64,000 bases of DNA, taken from NCBI RefSeq assembly GCF_020523825.1, contig NZ_JAJALK010000005.1:417827-481826 (forward strand), written 5' to 3'. Origin of the DNA: Methylobacterium brachiatum. GTDB lineage: Bacteria > Pseudomonadota > Alphaproteobacteria > Rhizobiales > Beijerinckiaceae. Of this stretch, positions 1 through 9,338 are shown piece after piece. The position numbers and the translations under genes are program-made. Each line of letters opens with the position of its first letter. Positions within the stretch are counted from its first letter, which is position 1. The notes under the pieces are model-generated. The model was not told the origin of the DNA. It did no database searches and was given only the letters and a program-made list of their open reading frames with translations.

Positions 1-1129
1 GCACCAGCCAGTCGGCGAGATCGGTGGCGGTGGCGTAGCCGGAGCCGGCGGCCTGGCTGAGCACCTCGGCGTTGGGCTCGAGGTCCTTCACCATGCCGGT
101 CATGGCGGCCAGGCACAGGGACAGGGCCTGGAGGGCGTCGAACGTGCCCTCCTTGTCCTCCTGCATGTCCTTGGAATAGGCGAGGGGCAGCCCCTTCATC
201 ACCACCAGCAGTCCGGTGAGCGCGCCGATGATCCGGCCGGACTTGGCCCGCACCAGCTCGGCCGCGTCGGGGTTGCGCTTCTGCGGCATGATCGACGAGC
301 CGGTGGTGTAGCCGTCCGACAGCTTGACGAAGTTGAACTGCGCCGAGGTCCAGACCACCAGCTCCTCGGCGAAGCGCGAGAGATGCACGGCGCAGATCGA
401 GGCGGCGGCGAGCGATTCCAGGGCGAAGTCGCGGTCGGCAACCGAGTCCAGGGAGTTCGCGGTCGGCCGGTCGAAGCCGAGCGCCGCCGCGGTGGCGTGG
501 CGGTCGATCGGGAAGGAGGTGCCGGCCAAGGCCGCGGCGCCGAGCGGGCACTCGTTGAGCCGGGCCCGGGCGTCGCGGAACCGGCCGCGGTCCCGGGCCA
601 GCATCTCGACATAGGCGAGGCAATGGTGCCCGAAGGTGACCGGCTGGGCCGACTGGAGATGGGTGAAGCCGGGCATCACCGTGCCGGCATGCTTGAGCGC
701 GGTCTCGGCCAGGGCCCGCTGCAGGTCGGCGGCCTGCTGGTCGAGGGAATCGAGGGTGTCGCGCACCCAGAGCTTCATGTCGGTGGCGACCTGGTCGTTG
801 CGCGAGCGCGCCGTGTGCAGGCGCCCGGCGGCCGGCCCGACGATTTCCGTGAGCCGGCTCTCCACCGACATGTGGATGTCCTCGAGCTCGCGCTTGAAGA
901 CGAAGCGGCCGGCCTCGATCTCGTCGCGCACGGACTTGAGCCCGGCCTCGATCGCGGCCACATCCTCTGCCGGAAGGATGCCGGCCGCGCCGAGCATCGC
1001 CACATGCGCCAGCGAGCCGCGGATATCCTGGGGCGCGAGGCGCTTGTCGAATCCGATGGAGGCGTTGATCTCCTCCATGATCTCCGCCGGGCCGCTGGCA
1101 AAGCGGCCGCCCCACATCCGGTTGCTCAT
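1..1129 (-). CDS. argH: Argininosuccinate lyase (3' end beyond the window)
   Basis: Cleaves argininosuccinate to arginine and fumarate, the last step of arginine synthesis, in the cytoplasm. About 376 codons are present and the C-terminus lies off the left edge (the family is about 460 residues). It begins [20 protein letters not shown], typical of ArgH. It contains [13 protein letters not shown], the fumarase/aspartase superfamily loop [15 protein letters not shown] near residue 280 with the catalytic serine, and the [14 protein letters not shown] stretch. The ATG at 1129 is the only start that gives the conserved N-terminus. It is divergent from a TlpA thioredoxin gene only 42 bp away, an arrangement common in Rhizobiales. 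Identification is secure. Confidence 0.97.
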   Translation of the reverse strand, partial: MSNRMWGGRFASGPAEIMEEINASIGFDKRLAPQDIRGSLAHVAMLGAAGILPAEDVAAIEAGLKSVRDEIEAGRFVFKRELEDIHMSVESRLTEIVGPAAGRLHTARSRNDQVATDMKLWVRDTLDSLDQQAADLQRALAETALKHAGTVMPGFTHLQSAQPVTFGHHCLAYVEMLARDRGRFRDARARLNECPLGAAALAGTSFPIDRHATAAALGFDRPTANSLDSVADRDFALESLAAASICAVHLSRFAEELVVWTSAQFNFVKLSDGYTTGSSIMPQKRNPDAAELVRAKSGRIIGALTGLLVVMKGLPLAYSKDMQEDKEGTFDALQALSLCLAAMTGMVKDLEPNAEVLSQAAGSGYATATDLADWLV

Positions 1130-1171
1130 GTCGATCCTTCCGCGCCCTGAACGTCCCGGCAGGCAAACCTG

Positions 1172-1834
1172 ATGCCCGGCCGGACCACTCTGATGGCCGG
1201 CGCGGGCCTCGCCGCGCTCGCCGTCCTCGGGACCGCCCTATACGGGAGCGGTCTCCTGCCCGGCAACACGGGCGGGGCGCTCCAGCCCTGCGCGGGCGCG
1301 ACGCCCGCACTCGCCCGGGTCGACGCCGCCGCCAAGGGCGAGGTCGCGGGCATGCAGGCGCTGAAACAGGCGCGGCCCGCGCCGGAGATCCGGTTCAAGG
1401 GGCCGGACGGCGCCGAGACCGGGCTCTCCGACCTCAAGGGCCGGCTGCTGCTGGTCAATCTCTGGGCGACCTGGTGCGCCCCCTGCAAGGCCGAGATGCC
1501 GGCGCTCGACCGCCTCCAGACGGAACTCGGCGGGCCGGATTTCGCCGTCGTGGCGATCAACGTCGACACCCGCAACCTCGACAAGCCGCCGGAATGGCTC
1601 AAGCAGGCGGGCATCCACGCCCTGCCGTTCTATGCCGATCCGGGTGGGCGCGTGCTGCCCGCGATCCAGCGCGACACCCAATCCCCCGGCCTGCCGACCA
1701 CGATGCTGATCGACGCGCAGGGCTGCACGATCGGCGTGATGAAGGGCCCGGCCGCCTGGTCGAGCCCGGACGGGCTGGGGTTGATCCGCGCGGTTTTGGG
1801 GCGGGAATCTCGAGGGTCTCAGTCGCGCTCGTAG
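1172..1834 (+). CDS. tlpA: TlpA/ResA-like membrane-anchored thiol-disulfide oxidoreductase
   Basis: 220 residues. A hydrophobic N-terminal segment (about residues 8-30) should anchor the protein in the inner membrane with the thioredoxin fold in the periplasm. The active site is WCAPC (Cys102, Cys105) in the context [18 protein letters not shown], followed by the cis-proline region GLPTTMLID. The family reduces periplasmic disulfides, classically for cytochrome c or cytochrome oxidase maturation; which substrate applies here cannot be read from the sequence. Its place beside argH matches the tlpA locus of related Rhizobiales. The 3' end overlaps the convergent toxin gene by 16 bp. Confidence 0.9.
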   Translation: MPGRTTLMAGAGLAALAVLGTALYGSGLLPGNTGGALQPCAGATPALARVDAAAKGEVAGMQALKQARPAPEIRFKGPDGAETGLSDLKGRLLLVNLWATWCAPCKAEMPALDRLQTELGGPDFAVVAINVDTRNLDKPPEWLKQAGIHALPFYADPGGRVLPAIQRDTQSPGLPTTMLIDAQGCTIGVMKGPAAWSSPDGLGLIRAVLGRESRGSQSRS

Positions 1835-2388
1835 GCGAGAAACCGTCCCTCCGGCGCCAATTGCTGGATGAGATCGAAATCCTCGCGATTGGCCGTCAGG
1901 ACCGGAAGGCCGGCCCGTGCTGCGGTGAGAAAGATCAGCGCATCGGCAAGGCAGGCCGTGCGCTGATGACTCTGATAGCCTTGGAGGCGCGCAAGAGTTC
2001 CAGCGACGAGACCCGCATCCGCGAAGGTCTGCGCGTCGGGCGTCAGTAGGCGCGTGTCCGGTATCTGGGCGAAGAGTTCAGCATAGTGATCGCGCAACGC
2101 TGCCCAGTTCGGTCTGCGCGGATCGGCGGCGGCGATCCCGACCGACAATTCTGCAAGAGCGACCACGCAGTGGAACAGCAAGGCGCGCTCGATGAGCTGC
2201 TGCAGCGCCTTGGGCATCCTGCCGGCCGCACTGTGGATATAGACGCCCGTGTCGAGGACGAGGGCCACGGGCGCCGACTCGCCGTAGGCCGCCCAATCCG
2301 CCAGTTCATGGCGTGGACGGGGAACGAGGCGGGCGCTTCGCTTGTCCGGCTTGCGCCGCCGAAGCGCGCCGCGCAGATCCACGCTCAA
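1819..2388 (-). CDS. PIN-domain ribonuclease toxin (VapC-like)
   Basis: 189 residues. The PIN fold starts at about residue 41 with VALVLDTGVYIHSAAG. Acidic residues in the expected positions are Asp46, Glu80 (ALAELSVG), Asp149 (CLADALIF) and Asp170 (NREDFDLI), which would form the metal site of an RNase. The first 40 residues are a basic extension not needed for the fold. Its ATG overlaps the stop of the upstream small gene by 4 bp (ATGA), the classic translational coupling of antitoxin and toxin. VapC toxins usually cut tRNA or rRNA; the target here is unknown. Confidence 0.82.
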   Translation of the reverse strand: MSVDLRGALRRRKPDKRSARLVPRPRHELADWAAYGESAPVALVLDTGVYIHSAAGRMPKALQQLIERALLFHCVVALAELSVGIAAADPRRPNWAALRDHYAELFAQIPDTRLLTPDAQTFADAGLVAGTLARLQGYQSHQRTACLADALIFLTAARAGLPVLTANREDFDLIQQLAPEGRFLAYERD

Positions 2389-2696
2389 CGCGAGCCGGTA
2401 TCGAGATCGTGGTCCGGTCCGAGCCGCCCCGCCGTGCGGCCGAGGAAATCAGCGACCGGATCGGATTGCGCCAGGAGCGCCAGGGCGACCATGCCGAGCT
2501 CGGCTGTCGACGTGATACCCGCCTCGCGCTTGGCGGCATCCACCAGGGCGGGCGGCACGCGGAAGCTCACGTGCTCCGACTTTTCGCCATCGAGCAGCCC
2601 GGCTCGCCGAGCCTCCTCGAGTACGGCGGCATGCACGCGCGCAGACGGCCGGGGCGCCCGCTTCCGCTGCAAGGATGTGGTTTTCGGTACAGCCAT
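2385..2696 (-). CDS. Antitoxin partner of the PIN toxin
   Basis: 103 residues starting MAVPKTTSLQRKRAPRP, with GAGG seven bases upstream of the ATG. The N-terminus is basic; a central EHVSFRVPPALVDAAKREAG segment looks like a ribbon-helix-helix or related DNA-binding unit (FRVP...LVDAAKREAG). The acidic tail (GPDHDLDTGSR) probably contacts the toxin. It lies immediately upstream of the PIN gene with a 4-bp overlap, so the pair forms one operon and is probably autoregulated. The antitoxin role rests on position and size; I do not recognise a named antitoxin family with certainty. Confidence 0.75.
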   Translation of the reverse strand: MAVPKTTSLQRKRAPRPSARVHAAVLEEARRAGLLDGEKSEHVSFRVPPALVDAAKREAGITSTAELGMVALALLAQSDPVADFLGRTAGRLGPDHDLDTGSR

Positions 2697-2807
2697 TCCT
2701 GCACCTCTCGCTCTCGAACGTCGGCAGGTTAGCGCAAGGTTGGATACAGGGACAGCTAGCTCCCAGCCCCTTGCCCCCGCCCCCAAACCAAGCCAAGCCT
2801 GCCGGCG

Positions 2808-4013
2808 ATGAAGCCGCCTCCGATTCCCGGCCGCGCCCCGCAGGATCGGGGCCGGCGCCCGCTCTCGGCCATCCGCACGATGCTGGCGAGCGAGGCGGCG
2901 GGCGGGTTGATCCTGATGGCCGCGGCGGCGCTGGCCCTCGTGGTCGCCAACGGACCGTTCGCCGAGACCTACGCGCACGGGCTCCACGCCGCGCTCGGGC
3001 CGATGAGCGTGCAGCACTGGATCAACGATGGCCTGATGGCCGGCTTCTTCCTGCTGGTGGGGCTGGAGATCAAGCGCGAGGCGCTCGACGGGCGGCTGCG
3101 CACCTGGCCGGACCGGGTGCTGCCCGGGATCGCGGCCTTGGGCGGCATGGCGGTGCCGGCCCTGGTCTACGCGGCGGCCAATCTCGGCGCCGGGACCCTG
3201 CGCGGCTGGGCGATCCCGGCGGCCACCGACATCGCTTTCGCGCTCGGCGTCCTGGCGCTGCTCGGCAAGCGGGTGCCAGTCTCGCTGAAGATCTTCCTGA
3301 GCGCCGTGGCCATCGTCGACGATCTCGGCGCCGTGGTGGTGATCGCGCTGTTCTACGGCTCCGGCCTCGAGGCCGCGATGCTGGGCCTGGCCGCACTGGT
3401 GCTGGCCGTCCTCTACGGCCTCAACCGGGCGGGCGTGACCTGGCTGTCGGCCTATCTGCTGCTCGGCCTCGTCCTGTGGGTGCTGGTGCTGCGCTCCGGG
3501 ATCCACGCCACGGTGGCGGGAGTGCTCCTGGCCTTCACCATCCCGATCCGGGTGAGTCCCGGCCGACCGGAGGCCGCCGATTCGCCGCTCCACCGGCTGG
3601 AGCACGGTCTGGCGCCCTGGATCGCCTACCTCGTGGTTCCCGTCTTCGGCTTCGCCAATGCCGGCGTCGACCTGACCGGGCTGACGCGTGACGCCTTCCT
3701 GGAGCCCGTGACGCTCGGCATCGCCGCGGGGCTGTTCCTGGGCAAGCAGGCCGGGGTGTTCGCCAGCGTGCGGCTCGCCGTCGCGCTCGGGCTGGCGCAG
3801 CGCCCGGCCGGGGCCGGCTGGGGGCAGGTCTACGGCGTCGCGGTCCTGTGCGGGATCGGCTTCACCATGAGCCTGTTCATCGGCGGCCTCGCCTTCGCAG
3901 ACCCGCAGCATGAGACCGCCGTGAAGCTCGGCGTGCTGGCCGGCTCGGCCCTGTCGGGGCTCGCGGGGGCGGTGATCCTCCTGCTGGTGCGGCGCCCCGC
4001 GGCCACCCGGTAG
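2808..4013 (+). CDS. nhaA: Na+/H+ antiporter NhaA
   Basis: 401 residues, multi-spanning inner-membrane antiporter that exchanges protons for sodium in pH and salt homeostasis. The diagnostic motifs are present: [15 protein letters not shown], the [16 protein letters not shown] segment with Asp141, and [17 protein letters not shown] with the transport pair Asp171-Asp172, equivalent to the E. coli Asp133 and Asp163/164 positions. The C-terminal [15 protein letters not shown] motif is also typical. The length fits the family. No convincing Shine-Dalgarno precedes the ATG at 2808, so the real start could be slightly further in, but the first membrane helix begins after residue 27 either way. Confidence 0.96.
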   Translation: MKPPPIPGRAPQDRGRRPLSAIRTMLASEAAGGLILMAAAALALVVANGPFAETYAHGLHAALGPMSVQHWINDGLMAGFFLLVGLEIKREALDGRLRTWPDRVLPGIAALGGMAVPALVYAAANLGAGTLRGWAIPAATDIAFALGVLALLGKRVPVSLKIFLSAVAIVDDLGAVVVIALFYGSGLEAAMLGLAALVLAVLYGLNRAGVTWLSAYLLLGLVLWVLVLRSGIHATVAGVLLAFTIPIRVSPGRPEAADSPLHRLEHGLAPWIAYLVVPVFGFANAGVDLTGLTRDAFLEPVTLGIAAGLFLGKQAGVFASVRLAVALGLAQRPAGAGWGQVYGVAVLCGIGFTMSLFIGGLAFADPQHETAVKLGVLAGSALSGLAGAVILLLVRRPAATR

Positions 4014-4062
4014 GCGCCGCCCCGGGCTCCGTTGCGCGCGAAAATGCGCTACCCGCCTCTCC

Positions 4063-5817
4063 ATGCGGTTCTATCTCGGCCTCGCCACCACCTTCCACGA
4101 TCCGGCGCTCGCCCTCGTCGGGCCCGACGGCACGGTGCTGTTCGCCGAGGCCACGGAGCGGTTCCTCCAGTACAAGCGCGCCCCGAACTGCGAGCCCGAC
4201 ATCCCGGCCCGGGTGATCGCCCTGGTGCAGGAATACGTGCCGGCCGGCTCGGAGATCGTGGTCGCCTCCTCCTGGGGGGCGCAATTCACCGACTTCCTGC
4301 GCGGGCAGGCCGGAACCGGCGCCTTCGACCTGATGGCGCTCGCCGCCCACAGCACGGCGCTCAACCGCTCCTTCGTTCCCGAGCAGGCCGAGCGGGTGTT
4401 CATCGCCGACCTCCACGGCGCGCAGGAGCGCGTCGGTCACGGCACCCTGCTGGCCCTCAACCAGGGGGCGCGGGCCACCGGGACGCCCCGCGCGACGATC
4501 GCCGGGCAGCGGCGCTACCCGCACCATTTCTGCCACGCCGCCTACGGGCTCTGGGGCAGCCCGTTCGACGCGGCCACCGCCCTGGTGGTCGACGGCATGG
4601 GCGAGACCGGCGCGGCCGCGATCTACCGGTTGCAGGACGGTCGGATCACGGAGCTGCGCCGCCATCGCGGGCGCGGGTCGCTCGGCTTCCTGTACGGGCT
4701 GATCACCGATCTCGCCGGCTTCGACCAGGTGAAGGGCGAGGAATGGAAGATCATGGGGCTCGCCCCCTACGGACGCCCCGATCCGGAGCTCGCCGCCCTC
4801 CTGGCGCAGCTCTGCACCATCGAGGGCGGGCGCCTGCGCTACGCCGAGGCCGCGACGATCCAGGCGGTCGCCGCGGAGATCCGGGCGCGCCGCCCGGCGG
4901 ACGCCCTGGAGACCGGCTGGGCCGACCTCGCCCGCTGCGGCCAGGATCTGTTTGCGACCTTGATGGATGTGCTGGTGGCCGAGGCGGCCACCCTCGCCCC
5001 CGCCGACAACCTCGTGATCGCCGGCGGCTGCGGGCTCAACTCTTCCTATAACGGCCGGGTGCTCGACCGCTCCGGCTTCACCCGGCTGCACGTCCCCTCG
5101 GCTCCGGCCGATGACGGCAACGCCGTGGGCGCCGCCTGGCTCGCCTACGCGGAGGACCATCCGGACTGGGCCGGGCCGCCCCCCGGGCAGCGCCCGCTGA
5201 CGCCCTATCTCGGCGCCCGGGTCTCCACCACCGCGATGGAGCGGCTGGCCGAGCAGGAGCCGCGCGCCAGGCGCGTCGGCCACGACGCGGCGACGCGCGC
5301 GGCCGCAGAGATCCTGGCTGCGGGTGGTCTCGTCGGCTGGGTGCAGGGCCGGGCCGAGTTCGGGCCCCGGGCGCTCGGGAACCGCTCGATCCTGGCCGAT
5401 CCCCGGCCGGAGGGCGCCAAGGACGCGCTCAACGCCAAGGTGAAGTACCGCGAGGCGTTCCGGCCCTTCGCGCCCTCGATCCTGGCCGAGGCCGGGCCGG
5501 ACTGGTTCGAGGCCTATGCCGACAGCCCGTACATGGAGCGCACCCTCGTCTGGCGTGAACACGTCCGCGCCCGGGTGCCGGCGGTGGTCCACCAGGACGG
5601 GACCGGCCGGCTCCAGAGCGTTACTCCTGAGCGCAACCCGGCCTACGCGGCCCTGATCCGCGCCTTCGCGGACATCACCGGGGTGCCGATCCTGCTCAAC
5701 ACCAGCTTCAACGTGATGGGCAAGCCGATCCTCGACAGCGCGGAGGACGCGATCCTGATGTTCTACACGACCGGCCTCGACGCCCTCGTGGTCGAGGATT
5801 GGCTGGTGGTGAAATGA
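4063..5817 (+). CDS. NodU/CmcH-family carbamoyltransferase
   Basis: 584 residues, full length for the family. The N-terminal two-thirds is a Kae1/TsaD-like ASKHA domain (starts RFYLGLATTFHDPALALV; metal-binding RYPHHFCHAAYG near residue 150; VVDGMGETGAAAIY; EEWKIMGLAPYGRPD). The C-terminal third carries the carbamoyltransferase signature EFGPRALGNRSILADPR near residue 430 and LNTSFNVMGKPI. Such enzymes transfer carbamoyl phosphate to a hydroxyl on a sugar or antibiotic scaffold (NodU acts on Nod factors). No biosynthetic cluster surrounds it, so the acceptor is unknown. It follows nhaA by 49 bp. Confidence 0.9.
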   Translation: MRFYLGLATTFHDPALALVGPDGTVLFAEATERFLQYKRAPNCEPDIPARVIALVQEYVPAGSEIVVASSWGAQFTDFLRGQAGTGAFDLMALAAHSTALNRSFVPEQAERVFIADLHGAQERVGHGTLLALNQGARATGTPRATIAGQRRYPHHFCHAAYGLWGSPFDAATALVVDGMGETGAAAIYRLQDGRITELRRHRGRGSLGFLYGLITDLAGFDQVKGEEWKIMGLAPYGRPDPELAALLAQLCTIEGGRLRYAEAATIQAVAAEIRARRPADALETGWADLARCGQDLFATLMDVLVAEAATLAPADNLVIAGGCGLNSSYNGRVLDRSGFTRLHVPSAPADDGNAVGAAWLAYAEDHPDWAGPPPGQRPLTPYLGARVSTTAMERLAEQEPRARRVGHDAATRAAAEILAAGGLVGWVQGRAEFGPRALGNRSILADPRPEGAKDALNAKVKYREAFRPFAPSILAEAGPDWFEAYADSPYMERTLVWREHVRARVPAVVHQDGTGRLQSVTPERNPAYAALIRAFADITGVPILLNTSFNVMGKPILDSAEDAILMFYTTGLDALVVEDWLVVK

Positions 5818-5821
5818 CGAA

Positions 5822-5853
5822 CGCCGCGCCCCGGAGGGACGCGGCGCCGACGG
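5822..5853. terminator. Hairpin between convergent genes
   Basis: CGCCGCG and CGCGGCG arms enclose a short GC-rich loop between the stops of the carbamoyltransferase (+) and the small secreted protein (-). There is no obvious T-tract, so its activity as a terminator is inferred from its position. Confidence 0.45.
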
Positions 5854-5868
5854 GACGACCCGAACAGA

Positions 5869-6216
5869 TTACTCGCAGACTTCGACGCGGCGGTAGGTGA
5901 ACTCGCCGTCGCCCAGCCACTCCTTGCGGCGCTCGTAGTGGCAGATCGGGCCGCGGCGCTCGCGGACCACGACGGTCTCGGGCTCCTCGACCAGGACGCG
6001 GCGCGGGCGGTATTCCGGCGGCGGGGGCGGCGGCTGGTTGGCGCCGTTCACCAGGGCGCCACCGACCACGCCGCCGACCACGCCGGCCGCGAGGCCGCCG
6101 ATGATCGCGCCGGTCTGGTCGCGGGCGGTGGCCGGGGCGACGGCCCCGAGCACCAGGGTCGCCGCGAGGGCTGCGGCCCCGGCGCGGATCGTCGTGAAGG
6201 AACCGTTCGTGGCCAC
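5869..6216 (-). CDS. Small exported glycine-zipper protein
   Basis: I chose the GTG at 6216 because GGGAGAAG lies just upstream; a longer ATG reading frame from 6255 would put that ribosome-binding site inside the gene. The 115-residue product has a signal-type N-terminus (AAALAATLVLGAVAPATA), then a glycine-zipper stretch (GAIIGGLAAGVVGGVVGGAL) like that of rickettsial 17-kDa or outer-membrane surface antigens, a run of six prolines, and a charged C-terminal domain with two cysteines (PICHYERR, RVEVCE) that may form a disulfide. It is probably periplasmic or outer-membrane associated. No specific function can be assigned. Confidence 0.75.
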   Translation of the reverse strand: MATNGSFTTIRAGAAALAATLVLGAVAPATARDQTGAIIGGLAAGVVGGVVGGALVNGANQPPPPPPEYRPRRVLVEEPETVVVRERRGPICHYERRKEWLGDGEFTYRRVEVCE

Positions 6217-6301
6217 GCGCAACTTCTCCCGTTCGTGTTGAGGATGATCCAACACCGGGACGATTAAAAATCTCCGAAGCGGCGCACGCCGATGCGCGGG
6301 T

Positions 6302-6979
6302 TCAGAGCAGTCCGTCGAGGGACCCGATCACGCTTGTGGGAGCGAGGTCCGCGTACTCATCCGGCAGCCCCCGGCGGTTCACCCAGGCGGTCCGGAACCC
6401 GAACGCGTGGGCGCCCGCCACGTCCCAGCGGTTGGAGGAGCAGAACAGCACGTCCGCCTCCCCGACCGCGAGCCGGAGCAGCGCGATCCGGTAGGCGTCG
6501 GGATGGGTCTTGAACACCTGCGCGTCGTCCACCGAGAGCACGGCGTCGAGATGGTCGGCGAGCCCCGCCGAGGCCACGGCCCGGTCGACCATCGCGGCGT
6601 TGCCGTTGGTCAGCACCGCCGTGCGCAGGCCGCGCTTGCGCAGGGACGCCAGCACCTCCGGCACCTCCGGATAGGCATCGAGGTCGCGATAGGCGTCGAG
6701 CAGCCGCTCGCGCAGGGCCGGGTCCACGCCCGGATGGACCGCCAGGGCATAATCGAGGGCGCGCACGGTGAGGTCCCAGAAGGCGGCGTAGCGGCCCATC
6801 AGAGACAGGGTCCAGCTGTATTCCAGCTGCTTGTTGCGCCAGACCTCGGAGAGATGGTCGGCATCCGGCCCGACCGCGTCGGCGTAGCGCTGGACCGCGG
6901 CGTTCACGTCGAACAGCGTGCCGTAGGCGTCGAAGACAACGGCCCTCACGCCCGCGAGCAGATCCTTGGCGTCGGTCAT
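6302..6979 (-). CDS. Haloacid dehalogenase, type II (HAD superfamily)
   Basis: 225 residues from the ATG at 6979, which is preceded by GAGGAA; an in-frame ATG five codons upstream has no such site. HAD motif I is VVFDAYGTLFDV (nucleophile Asp17), motif II is AVLTNGNAAM, and the C-terminal block CSSNRWDVAGAHAFGFRTAWVNR is characteristic of L-2-haloacid dehalogenases. These enzymes hydrolyse 2-haloalkanoic acids to hydroxy acids through an aspartyl ester. Many annotated members act on other substrates, so the true substrate is open. It sits next to murJ on the same strand. Confidence 0.88.
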   Translation of the reverse strand: MTDAKDLLAGVRAVVFDAYGTLFDVNAAVQRYADAVGPDADHLSEVWRNKQLEYSWTLSLMGRYAAFWDLTVRALDYALAVHPGVDPALRERLLDAYRDLDAYPEVPEVLASLRKRGLRTAVLTNGNAAMVDRAVASAGLADHLDAVLSVDDAQVFKTHPDAYRIALLRLAVGEADVLFCSSNRWDVAGAHAFGFRTAWVNRRGLPDEYADLAPTSVIGSLDGLL

Positions 6980-7058
6980 GGCGTTCCTCATTGGCCTTCA
7001 CGAGCGATCTGGGACTCGAAGGCGCGGCGGCGAGCCCGGCTCGATGGGACGGTGTTTG

Positions 7059-8585
7059 TCAGGCCCGGCGCAGGCGCAGGCCGAACAGGTGCAGCAGGCC
7101 GGCCAGGAGCCCGCCATAGATCGCGGCCCCGGCGAGGCCCAGAACCGCCAGGACGGCGATCTCGCGCCCGTGCGACAGGGCCGGGACCAGCGCCTCGGCG
7201 AGCCCCTGGCCGTAGACGGCCACGCCCGCCAGCGCGAGGCAGGCGAGCCCGACGCCGAGGACCGTGAGGCCGAGGGTGCGGCCCGGCGCCGTCCAGCCGC
7301 GGCGCTTGGCCAGGACGACGAGGATCAGCAGGTTCACCCACTGGCTGACCGCCGTCGCCAGCGCCAGGCCGGTGACGCCGTAGGGCCCGGTGAGCCAGAG
7401 CTTCAGCGCGACGTTGACGCCGATCGCGGTGAGCGACGCCCAGAGCGGGGTCTTGGTGTCCTGCCGGGCGTAGAAGCTCGCCACCGCGCTGCGCACCAGC
7501 ACCACGGCCGGGAGGGCGAGCCCGTAGGCGGCCAGCACCGAGGCGGCCCGGGACGCGTCCTCGGCGCTGAAGGCGCCGCGCTGGAACAGGGCCGCCATGA
7601 TCAGGCCCGGGATGGTCAGGAACGCCACCGTGAACGGCGCCGACAGGGCGAGGGAGAACCCCGCCGCCCGGTTCTGCGCCGCATGCGCGCCGGCCACGTC
7701 GCCGGAGGCGATCCGCCGGCTCATCTCCGGCAGGAGCACGGTGCCGGCCGCGATGGCGATCACCCCGAAGGGCAGCTGGTAGAGCCGGTCGGCATAGTAC
7801 AGGGCTGAGACCGCGCCGGTGGGCAGCCAGCTCGCGATGATCGTGTCGGCGAAGGTGGCGATCTGGAACCCGGCCGCCCCGATCACCGCGGGCCCGAGCA
7901 CCACGAAGAACCGCTTCAGCGCCGGATCGGCGCGCGGCACGGCGAGGTCGGGCATCACCCGGGCCCGGCGGCAGCCCCACCACAGCAGGCCGAATTGCAG
8001 CACGCCCGAGACCGCGACGCCCCAGGCGGCCGCGTAGGCGGCGTTGGGGAACAGGAAGCTCAGCGACAGGGCCGCCAGCATGGCGAGGTTGAGCAGCACC
8101 GGCGCCCCGGCCGCCACGGCGAAGTGCCGGTGGGCGTTGAGGATGCCCGACAGCAGCGTCACCAGCGTCATGAACAGCAGGTACGGGAAGGTGATCCGGG
8201 TGAGCGCCACCGCGAGCTGGAAGCGCTCGCCATCCGCGGCGAAGCCCGGCGCCAGGGCGTGCACCACCCAGGGCATCGCCGGCAGGGCGAGGTTCAGTAG
8301 CACGAGCTGCACGATCAGCATCAGGGTGAAGACGCGATCGGCGAAGTGGTGCGCCTCGCCGGAGCTGCCCGTCTCGGCGAGCCCGGCATAGGCCGGCACG
8401 AAGGCGGTGTTGAACGCGCCCTCGCCGAAGATCGCGCGGAAATGGTTCGGCAGCCGGAACGCGACCACGAAGGCGTCGGCCATGGGCCCCGCGCCCATCA
8501 CGGCGGCCATCACCACGTCCCGGGCGAAGCCGGTGACGCGGGAGACCAGGGTCCAGCCGCCCACCGAGAGGATGGAGCGGATCAT
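7059..8585 (-). CDS. murJ: Lipid II flippase MurJ (MviN)
   Basis: 508 residues with 13-14 hydrophobic segments, an inner-membrane MOP-superfamily flippase that moves lipid II across the membrane for peptidoglycan synthesis. The start is set at ATG 8585 (MIRSILSVGGWTLVSRVTGF), the conserved MurJ N-terminus. Family landmarks include FARDVVMAAVMGAGPMADAF, FGEGAFNTAFVPAY, FYARQDTKTPLWAS and LPFGVIAIAAGTVLLPEMSR. Identification is secure. Confidence 0.96.
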   Translation of the reverse strand: MIRSILSVGGWTLVSRVTGFARDVVMAAVMGAGPMADAFVVAFRLPNHFRAIFGEGAFNTAFVPAYAGLAETGSSGEAHHFADRVFTLMLIVQLVLLNLALPAMPWVVHALAPGFAADGERFQLAVALTRITFPYLLFMTLVTLLSGILNAHRHFAVAAGAPVLLNLAMLAALSLSFLFPNAAYAAAWGVAVSGVLQFGLLWWGCRRARVMPDLAVPRADPALKRFFVVLGPAVIGAAGFQIATFADTIIASWLPTGAVSALYYADRLYQLPFGVIAIAAGTVLLPEMSRRIASGDVAGAHAAQNRAAGFSLALSAPFTVAFLTIPGLIMAALFQRGAFSAEDASRAASVLAAYGLALPAVVLVRSAVASFYARQDTKTPLWASLTAIGVNVALKLWLTGPYGVTGLALATAVSQWVNLLILVVLAKRRGWTAPGRTLGLTVLGVGLACLALAGVAVYGQGLAEALVPALSHGREIAVLAVLGLAGAAIYGGLLAGLLHLFGLRLRRA

Positions 8586-8738
8586 GGATCCGCCCGCTGC
8601 GGGATCATGGGGTCGGGAAACGAGGAAAGAATGGCGGCCTGCCCTGCTGAGCCCGGGGGCCGCATCAAGAGCCGCTTTTGCCCGGCATCTCAAGGGCGCC
8701 GCGGACACGATCGGCCCGCAGCGCCCCTCATGACCGGA

Positions 8739-9338
8739 TCAGGCGGTCGCTTCGCCGTACATCTTCTCGACGTGCTCCCAGTTCACCAGGTTCTCGATGA
8801 ACGCCTTGAGGTAGTCGGGGCGGCGGTTGCGGTAATCGATGTAGTAGGAGTGCTCCCACACGTCGACGCCCAGGATCGGCTTGGCGCCGTGGACCAGCGG
8901 GTTCTCGCCGTTGGGGGTCTTCAGGATCGCGAGCTTGCCGTCCTTGACGGCGAGCCAGGCCCAGCCGGAGCCGAACTGGCTGACGCCCGCCTGGATGAAG
9001 TCCGCCTTGAACTTCTCGGCGCCGCCGAGGTCCTCGTCGATCTTCTTGGCGAGCGCGCCGGGGATGGCGCCGCCGCCATTGGGCTTCATCCACTGCCAGA
9101 AATGGATGTGGTTGTAGTGCTGGCCGGCATTGTTGAAGAGCGGCTGATTCGTGTTGTAGGCCGCCTTGACGATCTCCTCGACGCTCTTGCCCTGGAGATC
9201 CGTGCCCTCGAGCAGCTTGTTACCGGTATCGACATAGGCCTTGTGGTGCTTGTCGTGGTGAAACTCGAGGGTTTCCTTCGACATGTACGGCCCGAGCGCG
9301 TCGTAGGCGTAGGGCAGTTCCGGCAGGGTGAAGGTCAT
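8739..9338 (-). CDS. sodB: Superoxide dismutase [Fe/Mn]
   Basis: 199 residues from ATG 9338, preceded by GGAGACAGAGCCA. It dismutates superoxide in the cytoplasm. Metal ligands are visible: His27 in FHHDKHHKAY, the second His in NNAGQHYNHIHFWQWM, and Asp/His in VDVWEHSYYIDYRNRRPDYL. The AGQHYNHIHFW context is typical of alphaproteobacterial Fe-type SODs, but whether iron or manganese is used cannot be settled by eye. It is monocistronic, in the opposite direction to the next gene. Confidence 0.95.
   Translation of the reverse strand: MTFTLPELPYAYDALGPYMSKETLEFHHDKHHKAYVDTGNKLLEGTDLQGKSVEEIVKAAYNTNQPLFNNAGQHYNHIHFWQWMKPNGGGAIPGALAKKIDEDLGGAEKFKADFIQAGVSQFGSGWAWLAVKDGKLAILKTPNGENPLVHGAKPILGVDVWEHSYYIDYRNRRPDYLKAFIENLVNWEHVEKMYGEATA

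Noticed and set aside
2385..4064. A 559-codon minus-strand frame
   Set aside because: Antisense to nhaA except for its last 103 codons, which are the antitoxin. The antitoxin start at 2696 has its own ribosome site.
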